A stretch of 64,000 nt of DNA from Symbiotaphrina buchneri. Lineage: Eukaryota > Ascomycota > Symbiotaphrinales > Symbiotaphrinaceae. The notes under the pieces were generated by a model. The model had not been told where the DNA came from, made no database searches, and was given only the letters and a program-made list of their open reading frames with translations. Shown here piece by piece: positions 45,139-56,417 of this stretch (position 1 is its first letter; each line of letters begins with the position of its first letter). The stretch lies in assembly GCA_001599915.1 (NCBI GenBank), contig BCIG01000005.1, positions 62,001 through 126,000 of the forward strand. Direction: 5' to 3'. The translations under genes were made by a program, and so were the position numbers.

Positions 45139-45890
45139 TGTGATGGTTTCTGGTTCGAGAGAAAGGGGTTCAAGGATATTTCCGTATATTCACCGTCGAG
45201 GATTCGTAGCAAGCGTTACCTCAATGCCGAATCCGCAGAGAGAGCGGTGCAGCGCCCAACGTGCCGGTCAGTGGTAGTTGTAGTTGATTCGGACGACCAG
45301 CGTCTTTCCGGACTCTTCTAATATCATATAATATCAAAGACAAAAGAGATACTCCAAATCTCCATGTCTTTTCTCTTCAAAAAGACAAGCAGAATCACGA
45401 TACAAAGCACGACATCCAACGCGGAGATCATCGCAGTCTCCTGCGCCTTAGGGCCACCCGTTAGGGCACGTTTTCAATCGGCCCACGCTATGCGCTAGCG
45501 GCGCAGAGTCGTACGGAACGCTCGGCTGGCTCGGGCGCTAATGCAGTCAAGGTCGCTCGTAGCGCCAGGGGCACAACGAGGTCTCGGCATAGCAGATCCC
45601 GACAGAGCCGATCGATATCCCATCATTTGGCAGATGGCAATCACTTTTGATTACCAGTTGATGGCATCTCGTGTTGTTTTGGGAGGTTGTGTGAATCTTT
45701 CCCACGCAATTGTTATCGCTATCTCATTTCGAGCAGGTCTGATCCTGCATGCATACGACGCGTGCCCTCTATATGATCTACCCTGGCTTTTAACACGAAA
45801 ATGCTACCTGACCTTCAAATGCAGCTTTTATCTTTAACACCCAATCCAACCCATGCATGCATGCAACGAGCCCGCTACGGTATGCCCATT
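45139..45890. other. Intergenic region
   Basis: Upstream of the AIM6-like gene and downstream of the glucosyltransferase, both minus strand. No additional gene seen. Confidence 0.5.
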
Positions 45891-47672
45891 TCAATCACTT
45901 TTCCCCTTGCCCTTCCTCTTAGCCCTTCCATTCTCATCTCCATAAGCATGCACCCGCATATCCATCCCCACCCAGAATCCCTTACCCCTCCACTTGACAC
46001 TCGCCCCTCCCCACACCGCATACATCCAGACCGGGAACGCCAGGATCTCTCTCCCAAGCCAAGCCAACAGCCACGCCAAGAACCGGCGGCGACGCCCTTG
46101 TGCCGGCCACAATCTCTTTCCCAAGGCTGTTTGGACACGTGGACGAGGGTTAGGCGGCCGCGCAAAAGATGGTGTATCCGCGTCTACTTCCGTGCTCTGC
46201 ATCGAGTGCAGACGGAAGTAGACGGTCCAGTCGACGGCTGCCCATCCAATGATGCTGAGTAAGAAAAAGAGGCCGAACGCAGTCCATGTCTGCGGCATGC
46301 CGAGATTGCGGAATAGTGGAAGGCTGGTTGCCGCGTAGGCTCCGTAAAGCGAGCAGAGGATACTCTCGGTGCCGGGTTCGACAAAGGTCGCTAACGGGAC
46401 GGTGTACTTCCGGACTCGCAGCCAGCGCGAGCGACGAGCCATGTACTCCCGAATAGACATGTGACGGAGAGGTTGGATAGCTAGATCCCCGAAGAGTAGA
46501 GCGTGGTTGCCGTAGCTCCCTGAGAAACCGCTCGGCTGGTCAGGGGCCACAGGCGGTTTGCGCTTCCACAGTAGGTCGCCGATGAGGTGGTCTTCGCAAA
46601 TGTTCCACGAGAAGTGATCGATACCGGGAGTTGTAGGCTTTTGATTGGATGATGGGTATGGAGGCGAGGACGGGCTTGTGAGAGCAGTCAGATGGGATCG
46701 CCGGAACATGTTCGATTTGCCAACCAGACAGGGCGCGATGAGGACAGTGTTGATGGCTGTATAGAATTTTGCGTGAGAAGAGGCCAGGAACAGCTCTTCA
46801 AGACGACCACCACCATCGCGGTAGATATCCCATCCCGTTGAGTCGTCCAACGCGTAGCTGTTAGTGCTCGTGGAAGCAATCTGCGCAGGGTCATCCTCGC
46901 GAAGGTGGCGGGAGCCATTGAGAAGTCTAGTAGACACCGAGTCCTGCGATCCGTCTTCTTCTGACACGTCAATGGCCACAGGCAGTTGATGCACGACTTT
47001 ATAAGGTTTCGTCCGGCCGTCCTTGGAATATCCGCAGAGCTTGTCGACCATTCGACCGACCACCCCCTTTCGAACCCATACATTGCAGTCGATAACCCAT
47101 ATTAGGTCCCCTTTAGCCTCTCTATATCCTCTGCTCATATTCCTGATTTTCGGATTGGGCCCTAACTCCAGCGTTCCATCCTGCAGTAGCGGGTCTTCCT
47201 CCTCAATCAAAATCTTAGCATCATACTCGGGAAAATCTGCGATCAGGCGCTCCAGGACTGGAAACGCGGGATCATCACGAGATGCAACGCAAAGATATAT
47301 CGTCAATCGCTCCCGAGGGTAGTTCTGTCGAAAGCTCGCGGCGAGGCATTCGTAGAGGTGGGGTTCCAGGCCTTTGACCGGACGGAGAATGGTGACGTGT
47401 GGGACTTGCTCAATCGGCAGGGATGCACAGACCGAAGGAGCGGGACGGGATGAATAGTATCGCTGGCTATAGACTCCGTCAATGACTGCAATCACCGTAC
47501 ATACAGCCGGAGGAGCGTCTTACAGCTGGAAATAGCCAAGGGAGCACACTACCAAGACCGTACAATACCACACCAAGCACGCGGTCGCCAGCGCAAGCTT
47601 CCAAGATGGGAGGCCATGGCTATCCACCAGGCTGCTTGAGAAGCCCTCTCCCGTTATGTTCGAGCGGGTCAT
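45891..47672 (-). CDS. Ceramide glucosyltransferase (GT21)
   Basis: Exon 1 is 47672-47524 and exon 2 47466-45891, with a 57 bp intron ending TCTATAG; the product has 574 residues. The N-terminal signal-anchor ([20 protein letters not shown]) is followed by a GT-A catalytic domain with THE GT21 landmarks: [20 protein letters not shown], the metal-site region [27 protein letters not shown] and [10 protein letters not shown] (the (Q/R)xxRW motif). Several hydrophobic C-terminal spans and a basic Lys/Gly tail ([11 protein letters not shown]) follow. Fungal insertions rich in Ser/Asp lie between [11 protein letters not shown] and [12 protein letters not shown]. It transfers glucose from UDP-glucose to ceramide in the Golgi, making fungal glucosylceramides. 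Confidence 0.9.
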
Positions 47673-48288
47673 GCGCTGTTAGGTGGGAAGTTCGCTGTCT
47701 GAAGCAAAGCGGAACGCGTCGGAGGAGACCAACAATTTCAAAGTTCTGACGCTTCTCACCGCCTTTGCGCCGTCTAAAGTGACGCAGGCCCAGAGCCAAT
47801 CAGCCCCTGTGTCTGCTCAGGGGCACTGCATATTTCTGTATCTATTGTTCGTTTTTTAGGAGTGCAAGTGCAGGTCGCGCAACAAGATTGTATTGGGAAG
47901 CAAGTCCTTAATGCTGGACCGTTTTAGTGACGCTGTCTCTCTCATATGGGCCAACTTTATATGTCTAGGAAGATCCATATCTGAACGAACTATTGTGAAG
48001 CAGGCTAGTATTCTGTGTCTGTGACTATGTCAACAGAATGTAGCCATATCTGATCCCTAGCTATGACTGCGACGAGAGGCGCTGATCGTTGGCCAACTTT
48101 TCACGCAAGGAAGCACGGATGAGCAATTTAGCCATAACTTCAGCCATGATGACACAAACTCCTGGTCGTGGTATAGTAACACAGTAGCAACCCCTTGACG
48201 CCCAATGGACTGTCTCCGCAAGCTCATCAAATGTCTTGAACTCCAGCAATGCTAATGCAAACCATCGGTGTCTGAAGCAGAATAGCCT
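47673..48288. other. Intergenic region
   Basis: Upstream of the glucosyltransferase gene and downstream of the CAF-1 gene. Nothing else recognised. Confidence 0.5.
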
Positions 48289-50325
48289 CTACGAATTTTC
48301 CGGGACACTGAAGACCCTCCATCTCTTCTCCACCTCCTTCTTCCCGACTCGGGCAGCCACGGTGCTTAATGTGTTTTTGATGGCATCCTTCGGTAGATTC
48401 GGGAATCTGATTCATATTAGCAACGCACGTAGATCAATAACCAGGAAACAACGAACTTCTTCTTCAAAACCTCGATCAAGCCTGCTTTGGTAAGATCACT
48501 GCCATCAATTTCTTCCTTGAACCGCTGCATATCACAATCAGGGACGCGATAATCATCTGTAGCCTTGGACCTCCCTGATACACGCCTAACTTTGCCAGCA
48601 GTATCAGAAGAGACTGGCAACTGACTATTCACCCCAGCATTTGGACGGTTAATAGCATGGAGAGGTACGCGGGATGGATTGAGGAGGTTTGCAATCAAGC
48701 CAGGAACGCGGGTCGAAGAATGCTCGATCGGAGGAGGAGCCATTGGCGTCTGCCAGTATGTGACCGAGTACGGGTCAATAGGTACGCCAGGGTGTTCTGC
48801 AGCAGTTAGTGTACGCCCGAGAGAAGCCTTCAAATTTCCCATACCCAGCAGAGACTCCAGCTTGAAATCTTCCATCTTGAACTTGACCTCGGTTCCACCA
48901 TGCTGGCCCTCGCCATTTTCCCAACAGAGTCCCGTACAGACCGGTTCGAGGTCGCCTACAATGACTCTTCGCTTGGCTCCGACGGCAACTGCCCCCTCAT
49001 CGACTTCCTCGTCGTCAAGGAACCCTTCCAGGTCATCCGCTCCACCATCTTCACTTCCTTCCTCCTCACCTTCTGACACCAGGTCTTCGCCTTCCTCAGG
49101 CTCTTCCCATTCCGCTTCAGAATCATAGTCGTAGTCGATATTCGGCAGAGAACGCTCGAATGGATTCCTGCCCAACCTCAATGCTGACTTTGCTGGAGGA
49201 AATTTGGTAAAGGTGCCTCGATACGGTGGTCGCACATCTTCCGCGAACTTCAAATACTTGATAGTAAGCAGCTTCAGCAGGTCTGTCGGTGTCTGCACCG
49301 GTCCATTCTTCGTGAGATCTATAGGCGCAGCAGCTGTACCTTGCAATGCCGCCATGACATCTTTGGTATAGACATGTTGAGTCCCCCGCTTCCGGCGCTT
49401 GAACAGAGGGTTGCGGCGCTTGCCGAAGAGTTCAAAAAGCTCCTCCTTACTCTGGTGTATCTCAACGGTATTGGCCCCGTTATTCATAACTTCATCCAGC
49501 TTTTGTTGAGACGACTTTAAGCTTTCTGGATCCCTCATAAACCGATGTGGAGGTGCCAAAGTAACATGTGACGGGACAAAGAATGGTGGAAAGGACCTTT
49601 GGTACTCCGTCTGATGTGTCTTCTTTGTCGGCGATTCTGACTGAGGTCTTGAAGGTTCGGCAAGTACTTCATCCTTTACGGGTGATGCCTCGATGGACTG
49701 GATGACCGTTTCCTTGGTCACCACAGCAGGGACGTGCTGTTCCTCTTTATGTGTGATACACGGCTTGACGAGGAAAGCGTTCATCTTCAATTGACTCTGC
49801 AACCACTTGTTAGCATAATCTAATCTTTCTGATCGGTATGTATCCACTCACCTTGTCTTCCTTCTTCTTTTCTTCCTCTTTCTTCCTTTTTTCAGACTCT
49901 TTTGCTTCTTTCTCTTCTTCACGCTTTCGCTTTTTCGACTGCCGTTCCGCATCCTTGGCCTTCCTTTCCTCCTCCCTCTTAGCCTTTTCTACTGCCTTGA
50001 CTGCTGCTTGAGCTTCTCTGGCCTCGCGTCTTTCAGCTTGTTCCAGTTTCCTTGCCTCTTTTTCCTCGGCTGTCGGCTTCCGGCGCTTGACTGCATCCTG
50101 ATTGGAATTGCTTGTTGGGGTATTGTTTGAGGGCATACCGCCATTGAGTGACGGGGTGAGGCTCCGTGGAGGAGACGGTCGAGACAAGCTGCTCAAGCAG
50201 CTGCTATCAGGTGAAACCACCTCGCCGCGAGAGGAGGCCATCTTCTGAGGAGTTGTTGCGGGGCAAACATTGTTATCATCTGTGTGTAATGAGACGTCCA
50301 TCATCTCGACATCTGGATTGGCCAT
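48289..50325 (-). CDS. RLF2: Chromatin assembly factor 1 large subunit (CAC1/p150)
   Basis: Exons: 50325-49852, 49796-48457 and 48406-48289 (643 residues); introns 55 and 50 bp, each with a CTAAY branch site. The ATG at 50325 is MANPDVEMMDVS. Domain order is as in CAF-1 p150: a Ser/Pro N-terminus, a KER region of Lys/Glu/Arg coiled coil (EEKEARKLEQAERREAREAQ and onward), a linker, then the ED-type acidic region and the p60-binding core LKFAEDVRPPYRGTFTK, RNPFERSLPNIDYDYDSEAE, and a C-terminal winged-helix-like segment completed by exon 3 (FPNLPKDAIKNTLSTVAARV). With p60 and p48 homologues it deposits H3-H4 behind replication forks in the nucleus. Without the last intron the frame would end prematurely in a non-conserved tail, which is why I chose three exons. 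Confidence 0.9.
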
Positions 50326-50989
50326 CCTCGTAAAAGGCCTGTCGTGCGAGAGAAGCAACGCGCTTGTAGGAGTCCTGGGGCAACGGCGGGAGCTCAGGTG
50401 GAACCTCTTATAGCTATGACATGGAAGTGAATTATATGTAGTCGGTGGACAGAAAGCAAACAACGCGGTCAGAACTGGCGTGAATTGATCTTGATGGCAG
50501 GAGTAGTGACCTTGGAGCTTGCAGAAGCGGACAGCGAACGAGCATCGCCGTTACCTCGGAAGGCAGGAGGGAGGACGCGATTTCTCGCGTTCCCTTTCAC
50601 TCTAGTTCGCGTGGGGTCTGGCGGGATGAGCCCCTAAATTGGCACGTGATCTAAAATGTTGGCCTTCATGCACGGTTACGTAATGAACAGAAAGACTCAT
50701 CCACAAAGCCCTTCATCTCCGCATTGCACACTCGTCCCTTAATGCAAGTCCGAGGCTCTTCTTGGATCTCATAGCATTTCTCTACTTATATAGTTTTGTC
50801 TCTGCCAGGTAGAAGCACCCAATTTGGCGGAGTGTAACGCCTAATTGTGGACTTTCCCCAGCTCGGCAATCACTCAGAACCGCTGGCCATAGCCCCAGCA
50901 AACAGATCTACGGATACAAAGTACAAGAATTGTTTTCGCATTGAAGAAATACACACACTTGAGAATTATCCTTCTCAGTCTAATTTACC
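50326..50989. other. Divergent promoter region
   Basis: Between the CAF-1 gene (minus) and the PQ-loop transporter gene (plus). No gene seen. Confidence 0.5.
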
Positions 50990-52145
50990 ATGCCTCCGCA
51001 CCAAGGGTTGAGGCTGGACGTGGATGCCATCAGTGGCATATGTGGGTGAGTGATACCCCTCCCAGCCCAGAGGCGTTATACTGACGGGTCCTGCAACAGC
51101 TCGATCTCAATTGCATGTTGGGTGGTGGTATTCTCCCCTCAGATTATAGAAAACTTCCGACGCCGATCCGCTGAGGGTCTCTCTCTCCTGTTCATCATCG
51201 TCTGGCTGCTGGGTGATGTCTTCAACATACTGGGGGCGGTCTTGCAAGGAGTCCTTCCCACAATGGTACCCAGTTCCCTACAATGTGTCATGGGAACCCT
51301 TTTCTAACCAGATATTATGTCAAAAGATCATACTGGCCGTCTACTACACTCTTGCCGACATTATCCTCCTCGTCCAATGCCTCTACTACCGGCGACAACC
51401 CGCAGCTGAATCTCCCAAGCCTTCTGACACCCACACCGAGCACTCGCCCCTGCTCAGGTCTCATTCTCATCACTCCGTCATTCACGACTTCGCCGCCACG
51501 CACGACTTCACGCACCTCTCTCCCTCCATGCCGATGACGCACCCGGCCCCACCGGAACCCAAACCACAACCCCCCAGCGTCCTCCAAACCACCTTCCAGA
51601 ACCTCACTGCCATTCTGCTGGTCTGCGCCTCGGGCGTCTTCGGCTGGTGGATCTCCTCACGCTCCTCAAGCCACCACTCACACTTCGACGACGGCCAGCC
51701 CGCGCCAGAACCCGACCACCCCTCCTTCAACACATTGGGGCAGATCTTCGGGTACCTCTGCGCCGCACTCTACCTAGGCAGCCGGGTGCCGCAGATCCTG
51801 CTGAACGCGCGGCGGAAGAGCACCGAGGGCGTGTCGCTGCTGTTCTTCCTGTTCGCCTGCATCGGCAACCTCACCTACGTGCTGTCCATCCTCGCCTTCG
51901 AGCCCCGCTGCGCCGGCCCCCGCGGAACCTGTCGCGAAGGCGAGGCCCGCGCTATTTATGCCCGCTATGTCCTCGTTAATTTGAGCTGGTTGCTTGGGAG
52001 TCTGGGCACCCTGTTCGAGGATCTGGTCATCTTTGCGCAGTTCTTTGCTTATCGCGATAATGCGGCTCCGCAGCCGCAACTGGCGAATGGGAATGCTGAC
52101 GGTGTCGTGAATGGGACCGCGACACCCGCGGCCGGCAACGAGTGA
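50990..52145 (+). CDS. Vacuolar PQ-loop amino-acid transporter (YPQ/RTC2-like)
   Basis: Exons: 50990-51045, 51100-51265 and 51327-52145 (346 residues); introns 54 and 61 bp. The ATG at 50990 is MPPHQGLRLDVDA. Seven membrane spans with the two diagnostic PQ loops: SPQIIENFRRRSAEGLSLLF in the first repeat and VPQILLNARRKSTEGVSLLF in the second. A hydrophilic Ser/His/Pro-rich loop of about 90 residues separates the repeats, as in fungal YPQ proteins, and the C-terminus is short and polar. Yeast relatives export basic amino acids from the vacuole. It is divergent from the CAF-1 gene and convergent with the large membrane protein gene. Confidence 0.88.
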
Positions 52146-52880
52146 TGGACACCGAACTGGCGAGTAGTTTATAGGAGCCGCTGGAATTTTGTATATACTT
52201 TGTGTGTCTCTAGACGACTTTTATAACTGGGTTACAACTGGGTTTCTGACGCCAGGGGAGTGTACGGCATTCGGCGTTGGATTGTCATCGAAAGTCTCAT
52301 TCGGGACGGGATATAAAAGTGATCTTCACAATATTACAAGCATATTCCGCGGGCGGCGGGACATATCCAGACCGGGAAAAGGCGTTGGCTAACTGGGAAT
52401 ATCTAGCATGATTCATATATTTAATTCATACAAGCAGCTTTGCCCTGTATATTTCATTCAACAACGCTCCAAAAGTCCCAGTACAACAACAGAAAATAAA
52501 AGCAGGCCCATTGGTTGGTTATAGCATTGTATTGCATTGGATTGAATTCGAATTTCTCCGTCCCATTCGTCCTTCAATTCTTTCGGAAAGCTACATACAT
52601 ACAAAGAGCTAGAAGAGCCTAAACTAAGGTAAAGCTACCTAACATGGGGGATATCGATATCAACTGCCGGTCTCCAACCATTCTATATACCGCCATACAT
52701 GGAATTCACTTCAAACGATAGACATTAGAAAGGTGCACGCTTTGTCCAGCTTAAATCAATCGTCGCCCAAATGCATATATCCGTCCTGATTCAGGGTCCG
52801 CATATCTCGCTGTCCCATCCTTTATACAATCTCCGTCCCTCCCCTCCCAGCTCCCACACTATATCACGGCGAGCAGACTT
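52146..52880. other. Convergent 3' intergenic region
   Basis: AT-richer DNA between two convergent genes; no gene seen. Confidence 0.5.
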
Positions 52881-55800
52881 CTACCGGCCCTCCTTCAAGA
52901 ACCCATCGCCATCATACAAGCTTCCCGGCGTCCCAAGATCCAATCCCAGTCCCACCCCCCTAAACGGGCCGGCCACACCAGGGCCCTGCCGCGTCGGCGT
53001 GCTAGGCACGCTGATATTTCCCGCCGTACCAGGACTCGCCTTCCAGCGCGGCGCCGCACCGCGAGAGATGGCGCTCGCAGATGCCGGCGCTGGGCCGAGG
53101 GGTTTGCGCCGCCGGCCGGCGGCCCCGAAGGGTGTTGTTGTTGCTGCTGCGGTGGCGCCGACGGGTTTCAGCGGCGAGCCCGTGAAGCCGTTGCGCTGCA
53201 CGGCGGGCGGGATGTCGCCGTACTTGGGGTCGCCGATCCCGGGCCCGGCAGCGCCGATGGGCGGGTAGCGCCCGGAGTAGCGGGATGCGGGCGTGGGGGA
53301 GGCGTGTGGGTTGCGGGGTTGGAGGTGGGAGGTGGGAGCGAGGAAGTCGGTGTGTGGAGTCTGCGTGGCGGTTTGCATCGTGCGCATGGTTGAAGGTGTT
53401 GCTGTTGCGGGCTGGGAGGAGACCGGTGTGGAGACTTGGTTGGAGGTGCTGTCTTTCCGTTCGGGGAATGGGCGGCGCTGAGGTGATGAAAAGGGAGTCT
53501 GGAAGGGCGTTTCTTGTGCTCCAAGCCATTGGGACTCTTCGTCAGCGGGCGTTTGGTACGCTTGATGGTCTGCTTCGGTCTCTTCTGCTACGCTCGTGAC
53601 GTCTGTCCATGGAGTCATACCCCCTGCTTCGTCCTCCTCCGTGATTTCATGGATCCTGTCGGTAATGACACTCCCAGAGTCTGTCCAGGATGCTTCGTCT
53701 ACCACGCTAGGTGTTGCATCTAGCTTCCCAACAGCAGGCGTCTTCCAACCTGTTGGATTACGTTGCATGTTCAGGTAACGAGCAGAGTGACGGTTGATTG
53801 CGGATTCTGCTACCTCGCTGTTCATACGACGTAGAAGAAGGATTGACTCGCGCACAGGGGACTCGGCGGGGTCTGGTGAAGTGGGATTGCTGCCAGCCGG
53901 CGTATCAATGTCGGTGTTAGCAGGAGATTCGGCGATTGAATTGCGGTCGAGGGTGTTAGGGATATTGCGTTTGGGGGACGGAAGAAGACGAGGCCCATGA
54001 AGAGGCCTTAGACCGGTCGTAGCGCGTTGTGAAAGAACAGGTGGTGCAGAACCTGGAGTAGATGAGACATCGGTATTCATCGTCGATCGTTTACTGGGTG
54101 TCCTTGAAACTGATCGCCCAGGGACCAAAGGCGCAGGAGTCGGAGTAAGCATTGCTGAAGGCGGTCTGCTGCTTCCAAACTCTTGCACCTGCCCCTCTGG
54201 CGTTGCTGCATCCATTTGGGTGTTGGGTGTCCCTTCAGCAGAGGCGGGACCCCAGCTGCCGAGCGGAAGAGAAAGTGCACTAGAAGCTGTGGCACTGGAG
54301 AACCGTTTATCAAGAGTCTCCCGTGAATTGTCTCGGCTCATCTCACTATAGAGCTTAAACATCGACAGAGTAGGCGAGTAGAGGACATCGATGGGGTCAA
54401 TCCGATTGGGAGTGCGATTAGCCACCTGCTTTCCAGTTGCGATTTCGAGGGCAGAATCGGAAGGATCTGCGCCTTGTGAAGTCCTTGTTTGCGGATGATG
54501 AGAGGTACTCAGAGGTCGGGGTATGAGGTCCTCTGTAACCTTTGACTCGGTGGTTTGTTCCTCGGGCTCCTCCGGCATGGGAGAGCAGCGAGAACCCTCA
54601 CCATAAGTGGAAGCGATAGATATTCGAACAGACTTTTGTCTCTTGTGGCTCTTTCGGAAGGACCTTGATCTGTTGGTCGAGAGAGCGGAAGGGGGTTTAT
54701 TCGAGGGCGAGCCTGGTTCTGGAGACGGCTGAGGTGATGGTTCGATGACGGGACTGTCCTCCACAAGGGACAGCCGTTCAGGTTGCACTATTACATTCCC
54801 AGATACACTTCTCAAAGCAGATGTGTCTGAACGAACGGAGCTGGCCCGGGTAGGAGGAGCGATCGATGGTTTAGGAGCTGGTCGTTTGGGTGTGAAATCA
54901 AAGGAATAAGGGCGAGAGTCGTTGACTGCAGGGCTTGTTGCAGAGGAGGTTCCAAATTCAACAGTTGAATGACGTTTTGCAGCTGGGTCGGGAGAGCTGA
55001 TACCTGAAGGATCAGGCCTGGGCCCGAAGAGAGTTCTTGCGTCCATCCTGGCCTGAGCAGGAGTTGACACGGTCTTACTTCTGCCAAGGCTCCCTTTCGA
55101 TTTAACGCTGCCCTGCCTGGCTGTTGCTGTACTTGCAGATCGGCTTAAGCTCGTACTTTGTGTACGTATAAGACTTCCCCGTAACGAAGCACGTAGCCGT
55201 GATTGTCGATGATACTGCGGCTGCCCATGCTGTGGTTTCGGTGAGAGCGAACCTTGATCATACTGACCCTTGAAACGCGGGCTTTTGTCCAGTATCAGAG
55301 TCTCTGGTCTTGGTTTCCGTGACGAAGGAGTTGGAGAAGTCAAGTCAGTTCCTGGGCTTGACATGGTAACCGAATCTTCGATGGCAAGGATAGAGCTGCT
55401 GGCAGATTCTCCACTTGAAGCCGAGTTTCTGGGCGAGTCAGGGACAATGCTAAACTTCGCACTTGCGCTTCTTCCCGCCCGACGAGCCTCCACTGGCAAC
55501 GATGGTACCGGACCGTCTGGAGCTAAGCCCGAAGCTTGACTCGAGAAGCTTACAGCCCGGATAGACGAGATGGGTCTCGCGTTGGGAGATATTCTCTGTT
55601 CCAACCTCGGACTCATACTCTCTCTTATCGAAGCTACAATCGAACTAGTTGACCTCCCCCCTGACACTGACCGCAGACTGCTGTTCCTGGTTGCACGGTT
55701 GGAAGGAGGTTCGAGAGTGGCCTTTGACGTTCTTCCATTTGATTCGAAACTTGGCTTTTGCGAGCCCGCATTTGAAGTCTCTTCCTGCGCGTTCGATAGC

Positions 55801-56417
55801 CGCGGGGTCCTGTCTGGAGGAGTGCTGACGCCTGGCAACTCAGCCAATCCTTCAGGAAGCGTTGCGTTTGATGCCTGTGTGACTTCGGTAATGACAGACA
55901 AAGGTGATTTGTTTCTCAGCTTCGACATGCGGATAGAGCCTTCGAGCGGTCTCTGACTGGAAAGGGGCCATGACATCCGCGACTGTTCCTCGTCGTTATT
56001 TCCACCAAAATGCCTTGATATTCTTTTCCCAAAGGATGTGGACGGTTTCTCGTTGACATCTTCCTGAGAATTCAAGCCGTCCCATCCCTGCATAGGCCGA
56101 AAGCTAAAGAAGTTGCTCTTTCGGTAGGCAGCCTCCGGCTCTGGTACACCACCCCAGTCATCAATGTTTAACTGGCCCCCTGGATATCCACTAAGCCTTC
56201 TGATCCGAGCTGCCGCCACCAATTCCTCATGGTGCCGTCTATCTCGTGCACGAAGGTACAAAACGAACAGAGTCGAGAGTGTCGCGAAAAGGATGAAGGA
56301 GCCGACAACCGCGATGCCAACAACAGCTCCAGTGCTTAGACCTCCACCTCCTGCAGATCCATCGCGCCTGGCCAACGCCTTCGCCCATCCTTGTATGTCC
56401 AACTTCGATCCTGCCAT
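52881..56417 (-). CDS. Large Ser/Pro-rich single-span membrane protein
   Basis: An uninterrupted frame of 1178 residues from the ATG at 56417 (MAGSKLDIQGWAKALARR). There is no cleavable signal peptide; one strong membrane span lies at about residues 30-54 (GAVVGIAVVGSFILFATLST, then LFVLYL), followed by a basic stop-transfer (RARDRRHH). The remaining 1120 residues are low-complexity and disordered, rich in Ser, Pro, Thr and Arg, with many SP/TP and RxxS sites and conserved-looking islands such as NFFSFRPMQGWDGL and DVLYSPTLSMFKLYSEMSR. The C-terminus is Gly/Pro-rich. The topology suggests a short extracytosolic end and a large cytosolic tail, perhaps a phosphorylated scaffold at the plasma membrane or ER. 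I do not recognise a named family. Confidence 0.7.
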   Translation of the reverse strand: MAGSKLDIQGWAKALARRDGSAGGGGLSTGAVVGIAVVGSFILFATLSTLFVLYLRARDRRHHEELVAAARIRRLSGYPGGQLNIDDWGGVPEPEAAYRKSNFFSFRPMQGWDGLNSQEDVNEKPSTSFGKRISRHFGGNNDEEQSRMSWPLSSQRPLEGSIRMSKLRNKSPLSVITEVTQASNATLPEGLAELPGVSTPPDRTPRLSNAQEETSNAGSQKPSFESNGRTSKATLEPPSNRATRNSSLRSVSGGRSTSSIVASIRESMSPRLEQRISPNARPISSIRAVSFSSQASGLAPDGPVPSLPVEARRAGRSASAKFSIVPDSPRNSASSGESASSSILAIEDSVTMSSPGTDLTSPTPSSRKPRPETLILDKSPRFKGQYDQGSLSPKPQHGQPQYHRQSRLRASLRGSLIRTQSTSLSRSASTATARQGSVKSKGSLGRSKTVSTPAQARMDARTLFGPRPDPSGISSPDPAAKRHSTVEFGTSSATSPAVNDSRPYSFDFTPKRPAPKPSIAPPTRASSVRSDTSALRSVSGNVIVQPERLSLVEDSPVIEPSPQPSPEPGSPSNKPPSALSTNRSRSFRKSHKRQKSVRISIASTYGEGSRCSPMPEEPEEQTTESKVTEDLIPRPLSTSHHPQTRTSQGADPSDSALEIATGKQVANRTPNRIDPIDVLYSPTLSMFKLYSEMSRDNSRETLDKRFSSATASSALSLPLGSWGPASAEGTPNTQMDAATPEGQVQEFGSSRPPSAMLTPTPAPLVPGRSVSRTPSKRSTMNTDVSSTPGSAPPVLSQRATTGLRPLHGPRLLPSPKRNIPNTLDRNSIAESPANTDIDTPAGSNPTSPDPAESPVRESILLLRRMNSEVAESAINRHSARYLNMQRNPTGWKTPAVGKLDATPSVVDEASWTDSGSVITDRIHEITEEDEAGGMTPWTDVTSVAEETEADHQAYQTPADEESQWLGAQETPFQTPFSSPQRRPFPERKDSTSNQVSTPVSSQPATATPSTMRTMQTATQTPHTDFLAPTSHLQPRNPHASPTPASRYSGRYPPIGAAGPGIGDPKYGDIPPAVQRNGFTGSPLKPVGATAAATTTPFGAAGRRRKPLGPAPASASAISRGAAPRWKASPGTAGNISVPSTPTRQGPGVAGPFRGVGLGLDLGTPGSLYDGDGFLKEGR

